Assembly: GCF_014646255.1 (NCBI RefSeq) | Contig: NZ_BMNC01000001.1 | Location: 937,722 to 1,001,721, forward strand | Reading direction: 5' to 3' | Source of the DNA: Lentzea pudingi | GTDB taxonomy: Bacteria > Actinomycetota > Actinomycetes > Mycobacteriales > Pseudonocardiaceae | Length of the DNA stretch: 64,000 nt | Shown: positions 42,431 through 51,441 of the stretch, one piece after another | Layout: each line of letters starts with the position of its first letter | Numbering within the stretch: the first letter of the stretch is position 1 | The notes under the pieces: model-generated | What the model was told of the DNA's origin: nothing | Seen by the model: only the letters and a program-made list of their open reading frames with translations | The model's database searches: none | Position numbers and translations under genes: made by a program

Positions 42431-43387
42431 ATGGGGGACATGTCGATCACTACGCGAGCCGTGCGGTACGGCGTCACCCTGGCGGGCACGGCCGGGGACA
42501 ACCTGGTCGAGGCCGTCGTGGACGAGGCTGCCGAGGCCGCCGGGCACGGCGCCACCTCGGTGTGGATGGGACAGCGCCTGGACTACGACGCGATCGGGCT
42601 GGCAGGGCTCGTCGGGTCACGGGTACCCGGCATCGACGTGGGCGTGTCCGCCGTACCGGTCTTCGCCCGGCACCCGCTGCTGGTCGCGAGCCAGGCCCAG
42701 ACCACGCAGGCGGCCGTCGGAGGCCGGTTCCACCTCGCCGTCGCCCTGGGCGCGCCACCGATCGTCGAGCAGGCGTTCGGCCTGCCCTGGGAACGGCCGG
42801 TGGCCCGGCTGCGCGAGTTCCTCACCGTGCTGGGGCCGCTGCTGCGGGGCGAGCCCGTCGAGCACGAGGGCGAACTGATCACCGCCCGCTCGCTGCTGCC
42901 GACCCACGTGCCCGGCGCGTCGGCGACCCCGGTCCTCGTCGCCGCGATGGCCCCGAAAGCGCTGCGCATCGCCGGGGAACTGGCGGACGGCACCGTTCCG
43001 TACCTGGCCGGCCCGCGCGTGCTGGCCGAGCACATCGTCCCCGCCATCACCGCCGCGGCGGCGGGCAGACCGGCTCCGCGCGTCGTCACCCTCGTGCCCG
43101 CGGCCGTCACCACGAGCCCGGACGCCCGCCGCACCATGGCCGAAGGCCTCGCCTTCTACACCCGGTTCGAGTCCTACCGGCGGGTTCTCGCGCTCAACGG
43201 CACCGAGAACCCGGCGGACCTGGCGCTGATCGGTGACGAGGACACCGTGGCCGCCGGCCTGCGCGCCTATGCCGAGGCCGGCGCCACCGAGATCGTCCTG
43301 ACCGCGCACCACGACCTCGACGCGGCCACCCAGCGCAGGACGCGGCGGCTGGCAGGAACTCTCGCCCGGGAGGCCGGCTCGCGCTAG
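42431..43387 (+). CDS. LLM-class F420-dependent oxidoreductase
   Basis: 318 residues, luciferase-like TIM barrel: [70 protein letters not shown]. Similar proteins use F420; substrate unknown. ATG 42431 or 42440. LysR-site copies in the 40 nt upstream suggest control by the preceding gene. Its TAG stop shares the CTAG at 43384-43387 with the convergent aldehyde dehydrogenase. Confidence 0.88.
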   Translation: MGDMSITTRAVRYGVTLAGTAGDNLVEAVVDEAAEAAGHGATSVWMGQRLDYDAIGLAGLVGSRVPGIDVGVSAVPVFARHPLLVASQAQTTQAAVGGRFHLAVALGAPPIVEQAFGLPWERPVARLREFLTVLGPLLRGEPVEHEGELITARSLLPTHVPGASATPVLVAAMAPKALRIAGELADGTVPYLAGPRVLAEHIVPAITAAAAGRPAPRVVTLVPAAVTTSPDARRTMAEGLAFYTRFESYRRVLALNGTENPADLALIGDEDTVAAGLRAYAEAGATEIVLTAHHDLDAATQRRTRRLAGTLAREAGSR

Positions 43388-44802
43388 CCGCGTCGCGTCA
43401 GACGCTGGGCGAGGCGCGTTCCCCACCCGCCGAACGGAGGCTGGGCCAGGCGCAGCGTGTCGAGCGCGAGTGGCTTGCGCAGCACGGGCTTGAGGTGTGA
43501 GAAGGCGCTCCACGAGTACGGGCCGTGGTACGCGCCGATCCCGCTGGCGCCGACACCGCCGAACGGCAGCCCGCTCGCCGCCACGTGGATCAGGCCCGCG
43601 TCGTGGACCACGGCGCCGGACGACGTCCGCTGCTCGAACAGGCGGCGGGTGCGGGAGCTCGACGTGAAGACGTACAGGGCCAGGGGCTTGTCCCAGGCGT
43701 TGACGACGTCCACGGCTTGCTCGGCCGAGTCGACCGCGACGACGGGCAGGACCGGTCCGAAGATCTCCTCCCGCAGCACCGGGTGGGCGGCGTCCGGGCC
43801 GACGGACAGGCGGTCGCCGCTCAACGTCACGACCGTGGGCGCGAGGTACCGCTCCGCCCGGTCGTGCTCACCGCCGACCACCACGTTCGTGCCGTCCAGC
43901 AGGGACACGAGCCGCTCGAACTGCCGCTCGTTCACGATGCGGCCGTAGTCCTCGCTCGCCCGCGGATCGGGGCCCCACAGGTCCGCGATCGCCTTCCCGA
44001 GCGCCCGTACGAGTGCGGGCACCCGGTCCGGGGTGGTCATCACGTAGTCCGGGGCCACGCACGTCTGGCCCGCGTTCGTGAACTTCGCCCACACCAGCCG
44101 CCGCGCCGCCTGCTCCAGGTGGGCGTCGTCGTCGAACCAGGCGGGCGACTTGCCGCCGAGCTCCAGCGTCACCGGCGTCAGGTGCTCGGCCGCGGCCCGC
44201 ATCACGACCCGGCCGACCGCGCCGCTGCCCGTGAACACGATGTGGTCGAACCGCTGGGCCAGCAGGTCGGTCGTCTCCGGTACGCCGCCCTCGACCACCC
44301 GCACGGTGCCGTCGGGGAAGTACGCGGGCACGAGCCTCGCGATCAGCGCCGACGTCGCGGGCGCGAGCTCACTCGGCTTGAGGACGGCCGTGTTGCCCGC
44401 GGCCAGCACGCCGACCAGCGGGTCGAGCAGCAGCTGCACCGGGTAGTTCCACGGCGCGATCACCAGCACCACGCCGAGCGGTTCGGGCACCAGCCGTGCC
44501 CGCGCGGGCCACAACGCCATCGGCACCGGGCCGCGCCGGGACCGCGACCACCTCCGCAGGTGGCGCAGCGTGTGAGCTAGCTCCGCGAGCACGACGCCGA
44601 TCTCCGTCAGCTGCGCCTCGCCCGCGCCCTTGCGCAGGTCGTTCCACAGCGCGGCCTCGAACGCCGCCTCGTTCTCGGTGATCATCGCGCGCAACGCCCG
44701 CAGGCCGGAGGCGCGGGCCGCCACGGGACGGGTGGCGCCTGAGTCGAACACCTGGCGCGCACCGGACACGGCCGCGGGGATGTCAGCTGTCGTCGTGGGC
44801 AT
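43384..44802 (-). CDS. Aldehyde dehydrogenase, ALDH3-like
   Basis: 472 residues. [33 protein letters not shown], catalytic Glu in [11 protein letters not shown], catalytic Cys in [12 protein letters not shown], and the C-terminal [10 protein letters not shown] typical of class-3 type enzymes on fatty or aromatic aldehydes. It oxidises aldehydes to acids with NAD(P)+. ATG 44802. Divergent from a TetR gene with a clear operator between. Confidence 0.94.
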   Translation of the reverse strand: MPTTTADIPAAVSGARQVFDSGATRPVAARASGLRALRAMITENEAAFEAALWNDLRKGAGEAQLTEIGVVLAELAHTLRHLRRWSRSRRGPVPMALWPARARLVPEPLGVVLVIAPWNYPVQLLLDPLVGVLAAGNTAVLKPSELAPATSALIARLVPAYFPDGTVRVVEGGVPETTDLLAQRFDHIVFTGSGAVGRVVMRAAAEHLTPVTLELGGKSPAWFDDDAHLEQAARRLVWAKFTNAGQTCVAPDYVMTTPDRVPALVRALGKAIADLWGPDPRASEDYGRIVNERQFERLVSLLDGTNVVVGGEHDRAERYLAPTVVTLSGDRLSVGPDAAHPVLREEIFGPVLPVVAVDSAEQAVDVVNAWDKPLALYVFTSSSRTRRLFEQRTSSGAVVHDAGLIHVAASGLPFGGVGASGIGAYHGPYSWSAFSHLKPVLRKPLALDTLRLAQPPFGGWGTRLAQRLTRRG

Positions 44803-44821
44803 GCGCCCACCCTACCGCAAT

Positions 44822-44841
44822 ACGAAACAGATCCTTTTCGT
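44822..44841. promoter_or_regulatory. TetR-type operator palindrome
   Basis: ACGAAA (44822-44827), 8 nt, TTTCGT (44836-44841). It lies between the divergent aldehyde dehydrogenase and TetR genes, so the TetR protein probably represses both. Confidence 0.75.
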
Positions 44842-44867
44842 TTCTCGGCGCCGGTATGCTGGACCCG

Positions 44868-45461
44868 ATGACGAAAGCCGACGCGGCACAGGGGCGCCCC
44901 AAAGACCCACGGGTGGACGCGGCCCTGATCAACGCGGCGATCGAGGTCCTCACCGAGTCGGGCTGGGCCTCGTTCACGACCACCGCCGTCGCCAGGCGCG
45001 CGGGCGCCTCCACGGCGTCCCTCTACCGGCGCTGGCCCTCCAAGCAGGCACTCGCCGGCGCGGTCGCCCGCCACATCGCCCAGGCCGAGCTGACCGGGAT
45101 CGACACCGGCACCCTCGAGGGCGACCTCCGGGAACTCCTAACGCGCAAGAGGCGGATCCTCGAAGCCGCCACGGGTCCCGCGCTGCTCTCACTGATGGCC
45201 CAGGCCGCGCACGACCCGGACCTGCGGCAGATCCTGCGTGACGACGTCTACCTCGCGGTGCGCGGTGAGCTCGGCACCCTGATCGACCGCGCCGCCGGCC
45301 GCGGCGAGTCGGCGAGGGCCGTGGGCAGCGCGCAGATCGACGTGCTGACGCTCGTGCTGATCGGGACCGCGCTGGCCCGGTCGGTGTTCGTGGACACCGA
45401 CGGTCCCGACGCCACCGAGGCCGAGCTCCACCTGCTGCTCGCCGCGATCAAACGCGGCTGA
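44868..45461 (+). CDS. TetR-family repressor
   Basis: 197 residues from ATG 44868 (ATG 44856 adds four). N-terminal HTH: LINAAIEVLTESGWASFT, TTAVARRAGASTASLYRRWPSKQAL. The C-terminal ligand-binding domain resembles TetR_C_16-type. It should repress the divergent aldehyde dehydrogenase until an aldehyde or related ligand binds. Possible leaderless start: TATGCT at 44855-44860 is 7 nt before ATG 44868. Confidence 0.9.
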   Translation: MTKADAAQGRPKDPRVDAALINAAIEVLTESGWASFTTTAVARRAGASTASLYRRWPSKQALAGAVARHIAQAELTGIDTGTLEGDLRELLTRKRRILEAATGPALLSLMAQAAHDPDLRQILRDDVYLAVRGELGTLIDRAAGRGESARAVGSAQIDVLTLVLIGTALARSVFVDTDGPDATEAELHLLLAAIKRG

Positions 45462-45532
45462 ACGTCAGGAACGTGCAGCGTGCCCGTGCAGGGCGCGGTC
45501 TTGTGGCGTGCCTCCAGTTCGCCGGGCCGTCG

Positions 45533-46795
45533 TCACGATCGCGGGGGCGTTGCCGGCCGTCCTGCCGCAGAGGGTGAGCAGGCCGCTCGCAGCACCATCC
45601 CGGTGGTGCCCGGCAGGCTCACCGACGTGACCGGCTTGCCGGCGTGGTCGTGATAGGTGCGGTGGAGCGACACCCTGGCCGCGGGGCTGCCGGTCGGGTT
45701 CGCGTTCACCAGCGCCACACCGCAGGTGAAGTCCCGGCGGAACACCTTGTCCGCGACCTTCCGGTAGGCGCCGGCGGGATGGCCGAGGTGCCAGTCGTAC
45801 TCGGCGTGCCACGGCGTCGGATCCGCGTAACCGTCGGTCTTCGCGATCTCGGCGATCGCGGCGTGCCCGCTGGTGGTCATGAACAGGCTGGCCAGCGCGT
45901 ACCGGAAGGCCTTCTCGTCGCCCGCGTCGAAGTGCGGCTGGACCCAGGTCATCTTGCCGCTCGCCTCGTGGACGGCGACCTCCGCGACCTGCCGGCGCCA
46001 GCCCTGCGGGTAGTCCTCGAGCAGCCGGTTGCTGGAGAACGTCAGCCACCACTCGTCGAACGCGCCGTCGAGGTAGGCGCCGTACGCGTCCCAGCCGCCC
46101 GCGTGCAGCCGTGCGTTCGTCAGGTTGCCGACCGAGATCAGGCCCGCGGCCTTGAACCCGCTCCTGACCTCCGCCAGCATGCCTTTGTAGGCCTGCTGGA
46201 ACGTCGCGTTGTCGGGATACTTCGGCGGGCACTCACCGGAATGATAGGCATCGCACGTGTAGAGCGCGTTGTCGAGGAAAACGCCGTCGAATCCGGTGGA
46301 TTTGGAAGTCGCCACCACCTTGCTGACCCACGCTTTGCGGTATTCGGGATTCCCGATGTCCATCTGCACGTGGCCCTCGTAACCGGAGTAGAGCAGATCC
46401 TTGCCGTCGGAACCCTTGAGGAACCACTCCGGGTGGTTCTTGCGGACGTGGCAGTACCCCAGTCCGGCGGGCAGGTGCTCGTCGTCCCTGCCGTTCTTGC
46501 ACGCGTAGGAGCGCGTGGAGGAGAGGTCCTTGTAGACGTAGACCTTGACCTTCGGGTTCACGGCCTTGAGCTTCTTGAGCAGGTCACCCTCCCACGCGTT
46601 GAGCACGACGTGGGAGCGGCGCCTGGCCTCGGTGGCGATCATGGTGTCGGAGACCGGCGTGCTGTTGAGGTGGAGCCAGAAGGACTGGACACGTCCCACC
46701 GGAACGGCCTCGCACGCCTGTGCCACCGGCGCGGCCAAAGCGGTGAGCAGGGCCGCCAGCAGGATTCGACCTGCTTTGCCTGTTTTCTCAAGCAT
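45533..46795 (-). CDS. Secreted glycosyl-hydrolase-like family 15 (GHL15) protein
   Basis: 420 residues. Signal peptide 1-27 (GRILLAALLTALAAPVAQA). A TIM-barrel-like domain with YVYKDLSSTRSYAC, VQMDIGNPEYRKAWV, FDGVFLDNALYTCDAYHSGECPP, YLDGAFDEWWLTFSS and WVQPHFDAGDEKAFRYALAS. The FLDN and FDEW acids suit a hydrolase active site. GHL15 proteins are putative glycosidases without proven substrate. ATG 46795 with GGAGG upstream. A CTTT-N15-GGGTAG stress-type promoter lies 34 nt upstream. Confidence 0.8.
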   Translation of the reverse strand: MLEKTGKAGRILLAALLTALAAPVAQACEAVPVGRVQSFWLHLNSTPVSDTMIATEARRRSHVVLNAWEGDLLKKLKAVNPKVKVYVYKDLSSTRSYACKNGRDDEHLPAGLGYCHVRKNHPEWFLKGSDGKDLLYSGYEGHVQMDIGNPEYRKAWVSKVVATSKSTGFDGVFLDNALYTCDAYHSGECPPKYPDNATFQQAYKGMLAEVRSGFKAAGLISVGNLTNARLHAGGWDAYGAYLDGAFDEWWLTFSSNRLLEDYPQGWRRQVAEVAVHEASGKMTWVQPHFDAGDEKAFRYALASLFMTTSGHAAIAEIAKTDGYADPTPWHAEYDWHLGHPAGAYRKVADKVFRRDFTCGVALVNANPTGSPAARVSLHRTYHDHAGKPVTSVSLPGTTGMVLRAACSPSAAGRPATPPRS

Positions 46796-46828
46796 TGCAC
46801 CTCCTGGCTCGGGACACGTGCCGAGGAG

Positions 46829-46853
46829 CTACCCGTTGCCGAACGGGAGAAAG
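46829..46853 (-). promoter_or_regulatory. Stress-sigma-type promoter, CTTT-N15-GGGTAG
   Basis: Minus-strand CTTT at 46853-46850 and GGGTAG at 46834-46829, 15 nt apart; one base off the GTTT form. The 215 bp on to 47068 hold no gene. Confidence 0.5.
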
Positions 46854-47068
46854 CGTCGAAGTCGTAAACCACCTGTTGCGGTGTGGAGCGCGAGATGAAA
46901 TGACACGGTGAGTACCACCGGGCCACGCTCTCGGGCGCCGGTGACCTCCAGGACTCAGCAGCCAGCCTTCTTCGCGGCAGGGCACCTGGACACGGCCGAG
47001 TGGTTCGTTTCGCTTCGTACAGCGGAGTAACCGGCGTGTCATCTGGCCGCTAGCGGTACCTTTCGACC

Positions 47069-47413
47069 ATGAACATCTCGGTCCGCGTGCTCGACGACGA
47101 CGCAGCGCAGTTGCTCAACTGGATGAAGAGCGAACGGGAGCTGCGCGGGCGGGTCCGTTACGCCGAAACGCCGTCGTCGGACGAACACATGAGCGCGACC
47201 TCGGACGTGCTGACGGTGTTGCTCGGCAGCGGTGGTGTGGCCGTGGTGCTGAACTCGGTGACCGACTGGTTGAAGAGCAGGCGCACCAACGTCCGCGTCG
47301 AGATCACCCGCGGCGACAAGACCATCTCGCTGAACGCGGAGAGCATCAAGGCCGACAAGGACGCCGTGCGCGAGCTGCTCGACGAGGCGAACAAGGCTCT
47401 GGAACAGGAGTGA
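47069..47413 (+). CDS. EACC1 (effector-associated constant component 1)
   Basis: 114 residues. The sequence follows the EACC1 family of actinobacterial conflict systems: an N-terminal NISVRVLDDDAAQLLNWMK, SERELRGRVRY, a hydrophobic helix (DVLTVLLGSGGVAVVLNSVTDWL) that may insert in the membrane, and a C-terminal TNVRVEITRGDKTISLNAE, ending in a charged helix. EACC1 is a constant partner beside variable effectors and is thought to tether or activate them. ATG 47069 has no Shine-Dalgarno; TACCTT at 47057-47062 suggests a leaderless mRNA. The caspase gene follows by 4 nt. Confidence 0.88.
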   Translation: MNISVRVLDDDAAQLLNWMKSERELRGRVRYAETPSSDEHMSATSDVLTVLLGSGGVAVVLNSVTDWLKSRRTNVRVEITRGDKTISLNAESIKADKDAVRELLDEANKALEQE

Positions 47414-47417
47414 CCGC

Positions 47418-48779
47418 ATGAGGCTGGCCGACCCCGCCAGGTCGCAGGTCGTCCTCATCGGCGCCGCGCATTTCGACGACTCGAACCTGAACGACCTGCC
47501 CTCGGTCCGCAACAACGTCCAGGACCTGCACCGGATCCTCACCGACCCGGCGCGTGGCGGGCTGACCGCGGCCTCGTGCCACGTGTTCGCCGACCCGCGC
47601 TCACCAGACGTCGTGCGGATCGCGGACATCGCCGAACAGGCAGAGGACGTCCTGCTGGTCTACTACGCCGGGCACGGACTGATCAGCGAGAACGGGCGGT
47701 TGCTGTTCGCGTTGAGCGACACCAGCGAACGGCACCGCGAAATCAACTCGCTGCACCTCGACCAGCTGCGCGCGATCTTCCGCGCGAGCCCGGCCGCGGT
47801 GCAGGTGCTCGTGCTCGACTGCTGCTACTCGGGCCGCATCACCGATCCCGGCTTCATGAGCGGGCCGGGTGAGCTGGCGGAGATCGAGGGCACCTACACG
47901 CTGGCGTCCTCGGCACGTGACGAGGTGTCGCTCGCGCCGCGTGGGGCCAGGCACACGGCGTTCAGCGGCGAGCTGATCTCGTTGCTGCACAACGGGATGG
48001 CCGGTGGCGAGGAGTTGATCTCGCTGCGCACGGTGTACCAGCAGTTGCAGATCGCGTTGCGGAAGAAGAACTTCCCGGCTCCCCGGCAGCTGCACAGCGA
48101 GACGGCGGCGTCGCTGGCGTTGGCGCGCAACGTCGCGTTCGGCGCACGGGTCCAAGCCACCCCATCAGGGCCGAAGGAGGTCGCGCCGCTCGTCCACGAC
48201 CTCCTGACGGTGCCGGAACTCGCGCAGGACGTCCGCGGGCTCGGCCGCCAGGTGCGCGACCGGCAGCTCGACCTGAACCCGCGCATGGACGCGGTCGACG
48301 CGTTGGTGGAGCTCGGTGCGGACGCGGCGGGTGAGCTGGCGGAGCTCGTTCGAGACCCGGCCCTGCCGATCCTGATGCGGCTGCGCCTCGTTCACGAGCT
48401 GGGCACGCTGCCCGACCACCGGGAGACCGCCGCAGCCGCTCTGAACGCGATCACCGGCCACTCGTACGGGCTCAAGAACCTGGTCGAGCTGGTCGAGTAC
48501 GTCGACTCGCTGAAGGACGTCCAGCGTTTCCGGCGAAGGATGATCAAGTCCTGGGACGTGCCGGCGGAGGTCGACGACCACTCGTTGTGGGGCATCGTGA
48601 TGGCCGGGCTCATGGCCGCGGCGCGCCTGGGTTTCGAGCAACGCCTCGCTGCCGCGCTGGAGCTGCGCGGGCTGGGGCGGCCGGATCACGCCGACGCCGT
48701 GCTGCGCGGCATGCTCACCGAGAAGTCGATCGGTCTCCTGAAGGAGGTGCAGGTGACGAACCTGTTAGATGCGCGGTAG
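47418..48779 (+). CDS. EACC1-associated caspase-like protease
   Basis: 453 residues. Residues 8-225 are a caspase/metacaspase p20-like domain: VVLIGAAHFDDSNLNDLPSV, catalytic His in VYYAGHGLISENG and catalytic Cys in VLVLDCCYSGRI, then TYTLASSARDEVSLA. Residues about 250-453 are helical repeats (RMDAVDALVELGADAAGELAEL, MRLRLVHELGTLPDHRE), likely a sensor or regulatory arm. Such caspases are effectors of cell death or defence. ATG 47418 follows the EACC1 stop by 4 nt with AGGAG. No NTPase switch gene is adjacent. The 3' end overlaps the convergent gene by 15 nt. Confidence 0.92.
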   Translation: MRLADPARSQVVLIGAAHFDDSNLNDLPSVRNNVQDLHRILTDPARGGLTAASCHVFADPRSPDVVRIADIAEQAEDVLLVYYAGHGLISENGRLLFALSDTSERHREINSLHLDQLRAIFRASPAAVQVLVLDCCYSGRITDPGFMSGPGELAEIEGTYTLASSARDEVSLAPRGARHTAFSGELISLLHNGMAGGEELISLRTVYQQLQIALRKKNFPAPRQLHSETAASLALARNVAFGARVQATPSGPKEVAPLVHDLLTVPELAQDVRGLGRQVRDRQLDLNPRMDAVDALVELGADAAGELAELVRDPALPILMRLRLVHELGTLPDHRETAAAALNAITGHSYGLKNLVELVEYVDSLKDVQRFRRRMIKSWDVPAEVDDHSLWGIVMAGLMAAARLGFEQRLAAALELRGLGRPDHADAVLRGMLTEKSIGLLKEVQVTNLLDAR

Positions 48780-49526
48780 CAGCCGGTACGCGCCGTCGGG
48801 CTGGTCCCGCAGGCGGGCCAGCGACGCTTCTGGTGCGGGCGGGGCCGAGGACGGCTGACTGCCGATCGCGTACAGCACTCCGAAGGCTCCACCGATGAAC
48901 CCGAGCACCGACACCACGATCAGCACGACGTGGGCCCATGTCCAGAGGTCGAACACGTTCACCGCGACGACCGAGGTGATCGCGACCGCGAACGACGCCG
49001 TGGCGGCGGCCGCACCAGCGTAGACGTTCGTGCCCTCGCGGTCGTCCAGGTGCGCCTCGGCGAACAGGTGGATCGGCGCCGCGGTCACCAGCGCGGTGCC
49101 GAGAACGTTCAGCGCCGGGTCCCAGCCGCCGAGGTCGAGGAAGAAGTCGGTGGCGAAGACGACGACCCCGAAGCCGGCCATGAACGTGCCGAACATGAAG
49201 AGGCTGCCGAAGGCGAAGTCGAACAGCGCGAAGAGCACGGCGACCACGACGACCGCGCTGACCAGCGGGAGCACCCACGGTCGCAGCCCTTCCGGGAGCC
49301 ACGTCGCGATTCCCTCGCTGACCAGGAGCGCGATGCCGACCAGCGAGATGCTCGCGGCGGTGCTGAGCTCCTCGCGGACGTGCCTGAGCACCAGCACACC
49401 GCCGATGACGATCGCGACCACCGCGCCACCGGTGATCAGCTGGTCGTACTGGTCCAGCGGTTTCGGCGCGTCGACCACCAAGCCCGCGATGCCCAGCACG
49501 ATCAGCACAAGTCCGCTGAGCAGCAC
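48765..49526 (-). CDS. Polytopic membrane protein, unknown function
   Basis: 253 residues with about seven membrane segments (VLLSGLVLIVLGIAGLVVD, LITGGAVVAIVIGGVLVL, WVLPLVSAVVVVAVLFAL, GTFMAGFGVVVFATDFFLDL, VVLIVVSVLGFIGGAFGVLY) and a short cytosolic Pro/Arg-rich tail. Not recognised. GTG 49526 has GGAGGGAG upstream, which fixes the start; a longer frame to 49658 lacks one. Its last codons overlap the caspase 3' end on the other strand. A membrane partner for EACC1-caspase is possible but only a guess. Confidence 0.72.
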   Translation of the reverse strand: MLLSGLVLIVLGIAGLVVDAPKPLDQYDQLITGGAVVAIVIGGVLVLRHVREELSTAASISLVGIALLVSEGIATWLPEGLRPWVLPLVSAVVVVAVLFALFDFAFGSLFMFGTFMAGFGVVVFATDFFLDLGGWDPALNVLGTALVTAAPIHLFAEAHLDDREGTNVYAGAAAATASFAVAITSVVAVNVFDLWTWAHVVLIVVSVLGFIGGAFGVLYAIGSQPSSAPPAPEASLARLRDQPDGAYRLLPRI

Positions 49527-49696
49527 CCCGGTCTCCCTCCAAGAGGAGATCGTACTGAACCGGGAGGGCGCCGCGGTGCGGACCGCAATGAGTCGCGCGA
49601 CATCACGAAGCGCCGGCCGTTCAGATCGGTAGGAGCATCGCCGCGGGCCCGTACCCATCGTGCGCCCTGAGCGACGGGTCGTCCCGAACTCCGTGC

Positions 49697-49720
49697 GTAC
49701 ACCACGGCTCTTTTGGGTAG
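49697..49720 (+). promoter_or_regulatory. Weak stress-sigma-type promoter, GTAC-N14-GGGTAG
   Basis: GTAC at 49697-49700 and GGGTAG at 49715-49720. The -35 is poor, the -10 good. It lies 62 nt upstream of the LEA/DUF3618-like gene, which would suit a stress protein. Confidence 0.35.
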
Positions 49721-49782
49721 AGGTAGATCAAGTTGATCGGCCGCGAGCAGGACATGGCCACCGCCAGTGAAAGGGCACACCG

Positions 49783-50433
49783 ATGAGCGACAAGAACGTT
49801 CCCGCCGGAGCGAACGAGCTGCGCGCCGAAGTCGGGCGACCGCGGCGGGAACAGGGTGGCACCGTGGAACCGCCGGCCGGCACGACGAACGGAGCCCGAC
49901 GAGTCAAGCCCGAGGCCCGCGAAGGAGCGGACACGGTGAAGCAGCCCGCCATGCCTGCCAAGAAGGCAGCGACCGGCATGGTGAGCGGTGACGCGAGCAA
50001 GGCGGGGGAGAAGCCCGGCGAGGCCGGTGCCGTCGCCGAGAAGGTTGGCGTGGCGGCGGAGCAGGCCCGTGAGAAGGCGGCCGTCGCGGCCGCCCAGGTG
50101 AGCGATAAGGCGACCCAGGTCGGCCAGAAGGCCGGCGCTGTCGCGGGCCAGGTGAGCGAGAAGGCGACCCAGGTCGGCCAGAAGGCCGGCGCTGTCGCGG
50201 GCCAGGTGAGCGAGAAGGCGACCGTCATCGCGGGCCAGGTCGGCGACAGGGCCGGCGTCGTGGCGACGCAGGTCGGCGTGACCGTCCTCGAGGCGGTCGA
50301 GGGGCTGCCCGAGCCCGTGCAGCAGCGCGTCGAGCAGGGTGTCCGGCAGGCCCGCCAGCACCCGGCGGTGGTCGCGGCAGGCGCGGCGGCGGTCGCGCTG
50401 CTGCTGTGGAAGCTGCTGCGGCGAGGGCGGTGA
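49783..50433 (+). CDS. LEA-like repeat protein with degenerate DUF3618 N-terminus and C-terminal membrane anchor
   Basis: 216 residues. Residues 10-40 line up with DUF3618 (ELRAEVGR) but the rest of its motif is eroded to Pro/Gly-rich sequence. Residues 70-150 are Ala/Lys/Gln 18-mer repeats (SDKATQVGQKAGAVAGQV, then SEKATQVGQKAGAVAGQV again) like LEA-type amphipathic helices; the two copies are near identical at DNA level (50100-50210). The C-terminus holds one helix (AVVAAGAAAVALLLWKLL) and RRGR. ATG 49783. GTGA-coupled to the next small gene. Confidence 0.75.
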   Translation: MSDKNVPAGANELRAEVGRPRREQGGTVEPPAGTTNGARRVKPEAREGADTVKQPAMPAKKAATGMVSGDASKAGEKPGEAGAVAEKVGVAAEQAREKAAVAAAQVSDKATQVGQKAGAVAGQVSEKATQVGQKAGAVAGQVSEKATVIAGQVGDRAGVVATQVGVTVLEAVEGLPEPVQQRVEQGVRQARQHPAVVAAGAAAVALLLWKLLRRGR

Positions 50434-50588
50434 ACACGAACGTCGACAAGCTGCGTCACCAGCCGCTGGGCACGCTGTTCGGCGTGCTCGGCGGCTCTGC
50501 CGGGCAGCGGCTCTGGGCGACCACGGCAGCGAACGCGCGTCGTCAGTTCCCGCGCCGCCGCTGCAAGGCGGCATGTCTTGCCACGTAG
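50430..50588 (+). pseudogene. Truncated DUF4235-like remnant
   Basis: 52 residues from GTG 50430, overlapping the preceding stop. HQPLGTLFGVLGG matches the start of DUF4235, a family usually encoded beside DUF3618, but the second membrane helix and much of the 90-100-residue domain are missing; the tail (ARRQFPRRRCKAACLAT) is out of character. It looks like an internal deletion. A 10-bp inverted repeat begins in its last codons. Confidence 0.55.
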
Positions 50589-50638
50589 CGGAATGCCGGC
50601 GTTTCGCGTCGTGGTTCGTGCGCGGCTGACGTGGCAAG
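50577..50638. repeat. Inverted repeat, 10-bp arms
   Basis: CTTGCCACGT at 50577-50586 and ACGTGGCAAG at 50629-50638 are exact inverse complements 42 nt apart at the truncated end of the DUF4235 remnant. The following 220 bp are less GC-rich, hold no gene, and carry two copies of GTGGCGAC (50761-50768, 50795-50802). It may be the scar of a lost element. Confidence 0.5.
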
Positions 50639-50861
50639 CGAACGCGGAGCCGTGAACGTCTCCGTCGTCGATGTACTCGAAACGTACTCGGCGTAAAGCT
50701 CGTCGAAGATCGGTGTCCTGCTCATGGGAGCACTGTTGATCAAGTGAGTACGCAGATCACGTGGCGACGCGCCAAAACCACTAGATCAGGTGATGTGGCG
50801 ACTGGCTAAAAGCCTGCACCGCAACGCGTCCACGGCAGTTCACGCGCGAAGGCGGAGTCCG

Positions 50862-51332
50862 TCACGGATCAGCTCCGCTCCCCGGCAGACTGGGGGTCCC
50901 GCTGACACCTCCCGCACAGCGCAGCCGGGCGAGTTGCTGCAGCAGCGCCTGGCGAACCGGTTCCACGTCGGCGATGAGTTCGGCAAGCTCGTCGAGTCCC
51001 GGAGCGTCGGGGTGAGTGAGGCGCCACCGATCCAGTTGCCGTGCCATCGTGGCCTGGCCGACGCCGACGTCGTGGTACTCGTACTCGAGCTGATCGCACC
51101 ACGCGCTGTCGGCCTGGTCCGGCGTCAGTCCGGCGAGCTCGCGGGCCAGGCCGCGGGCCTCGCTGAGTTCGGCGCGCAACCCCGCCAGCGCGACGGGCAC
51201 CATCTCGATGCCGAGGTCTGGAGGCTCCTCGACATTCTCGATGCCGAGGTCTGGGGGCTCCTGGCCATCCTCTTGATCATTTCCCACACCCCGCACGATA
51301 CGAACGCGCCTACCAGCGCGGACGAACGACAC
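50862..51332 (-). CDS. Unknown acidic helical protein with short tandem repeat
   Basis: 156 residues if GTG 51332 is the start. It has a duplicated EEPPDLGIE motif (residues about 23-43, mirrored in DNA at 51206-51260) and helical, charged sequence (LAGLRAELSEARGLARELAGL, AELIADVEPVRQALLQQL). Third-position GC is lower than in neighbours, and no Shine-Dalgarno is clear, so it may be a recent or transferred gene. Function not recognised. Confidence 0.45.
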   Translation of the reverse strand: MSFVRAGRRVRIVRGVGNDQEDGQEPPDLGIENVEEPPDLGIEMVPVALAGLRAELSEARGLARELAGLTPDQADSAWCDQLEYEYHDVGVGQATMARQLDRWRLTHPDAPGLDELAELIADVEPVRQALLQQLARLRCAGGVSGTPSLPGSGADP

Positions 51333-51441
51333 TCGCGGGGTCTCGCAGGTTCGTCCGTCTGTGCGATCTGATGGTGCGTCATCTCAGCCCACGGCCGGTG
51401 GTCGAGCGCCGACGAACCCTCGACGGCGAGAACCGGCAGGG

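Noticed and set aside
50100..50240. Mobile-element repeats
   Set aside because: The near-identical copies are in-frame 18-mer protein repeats within a gene.
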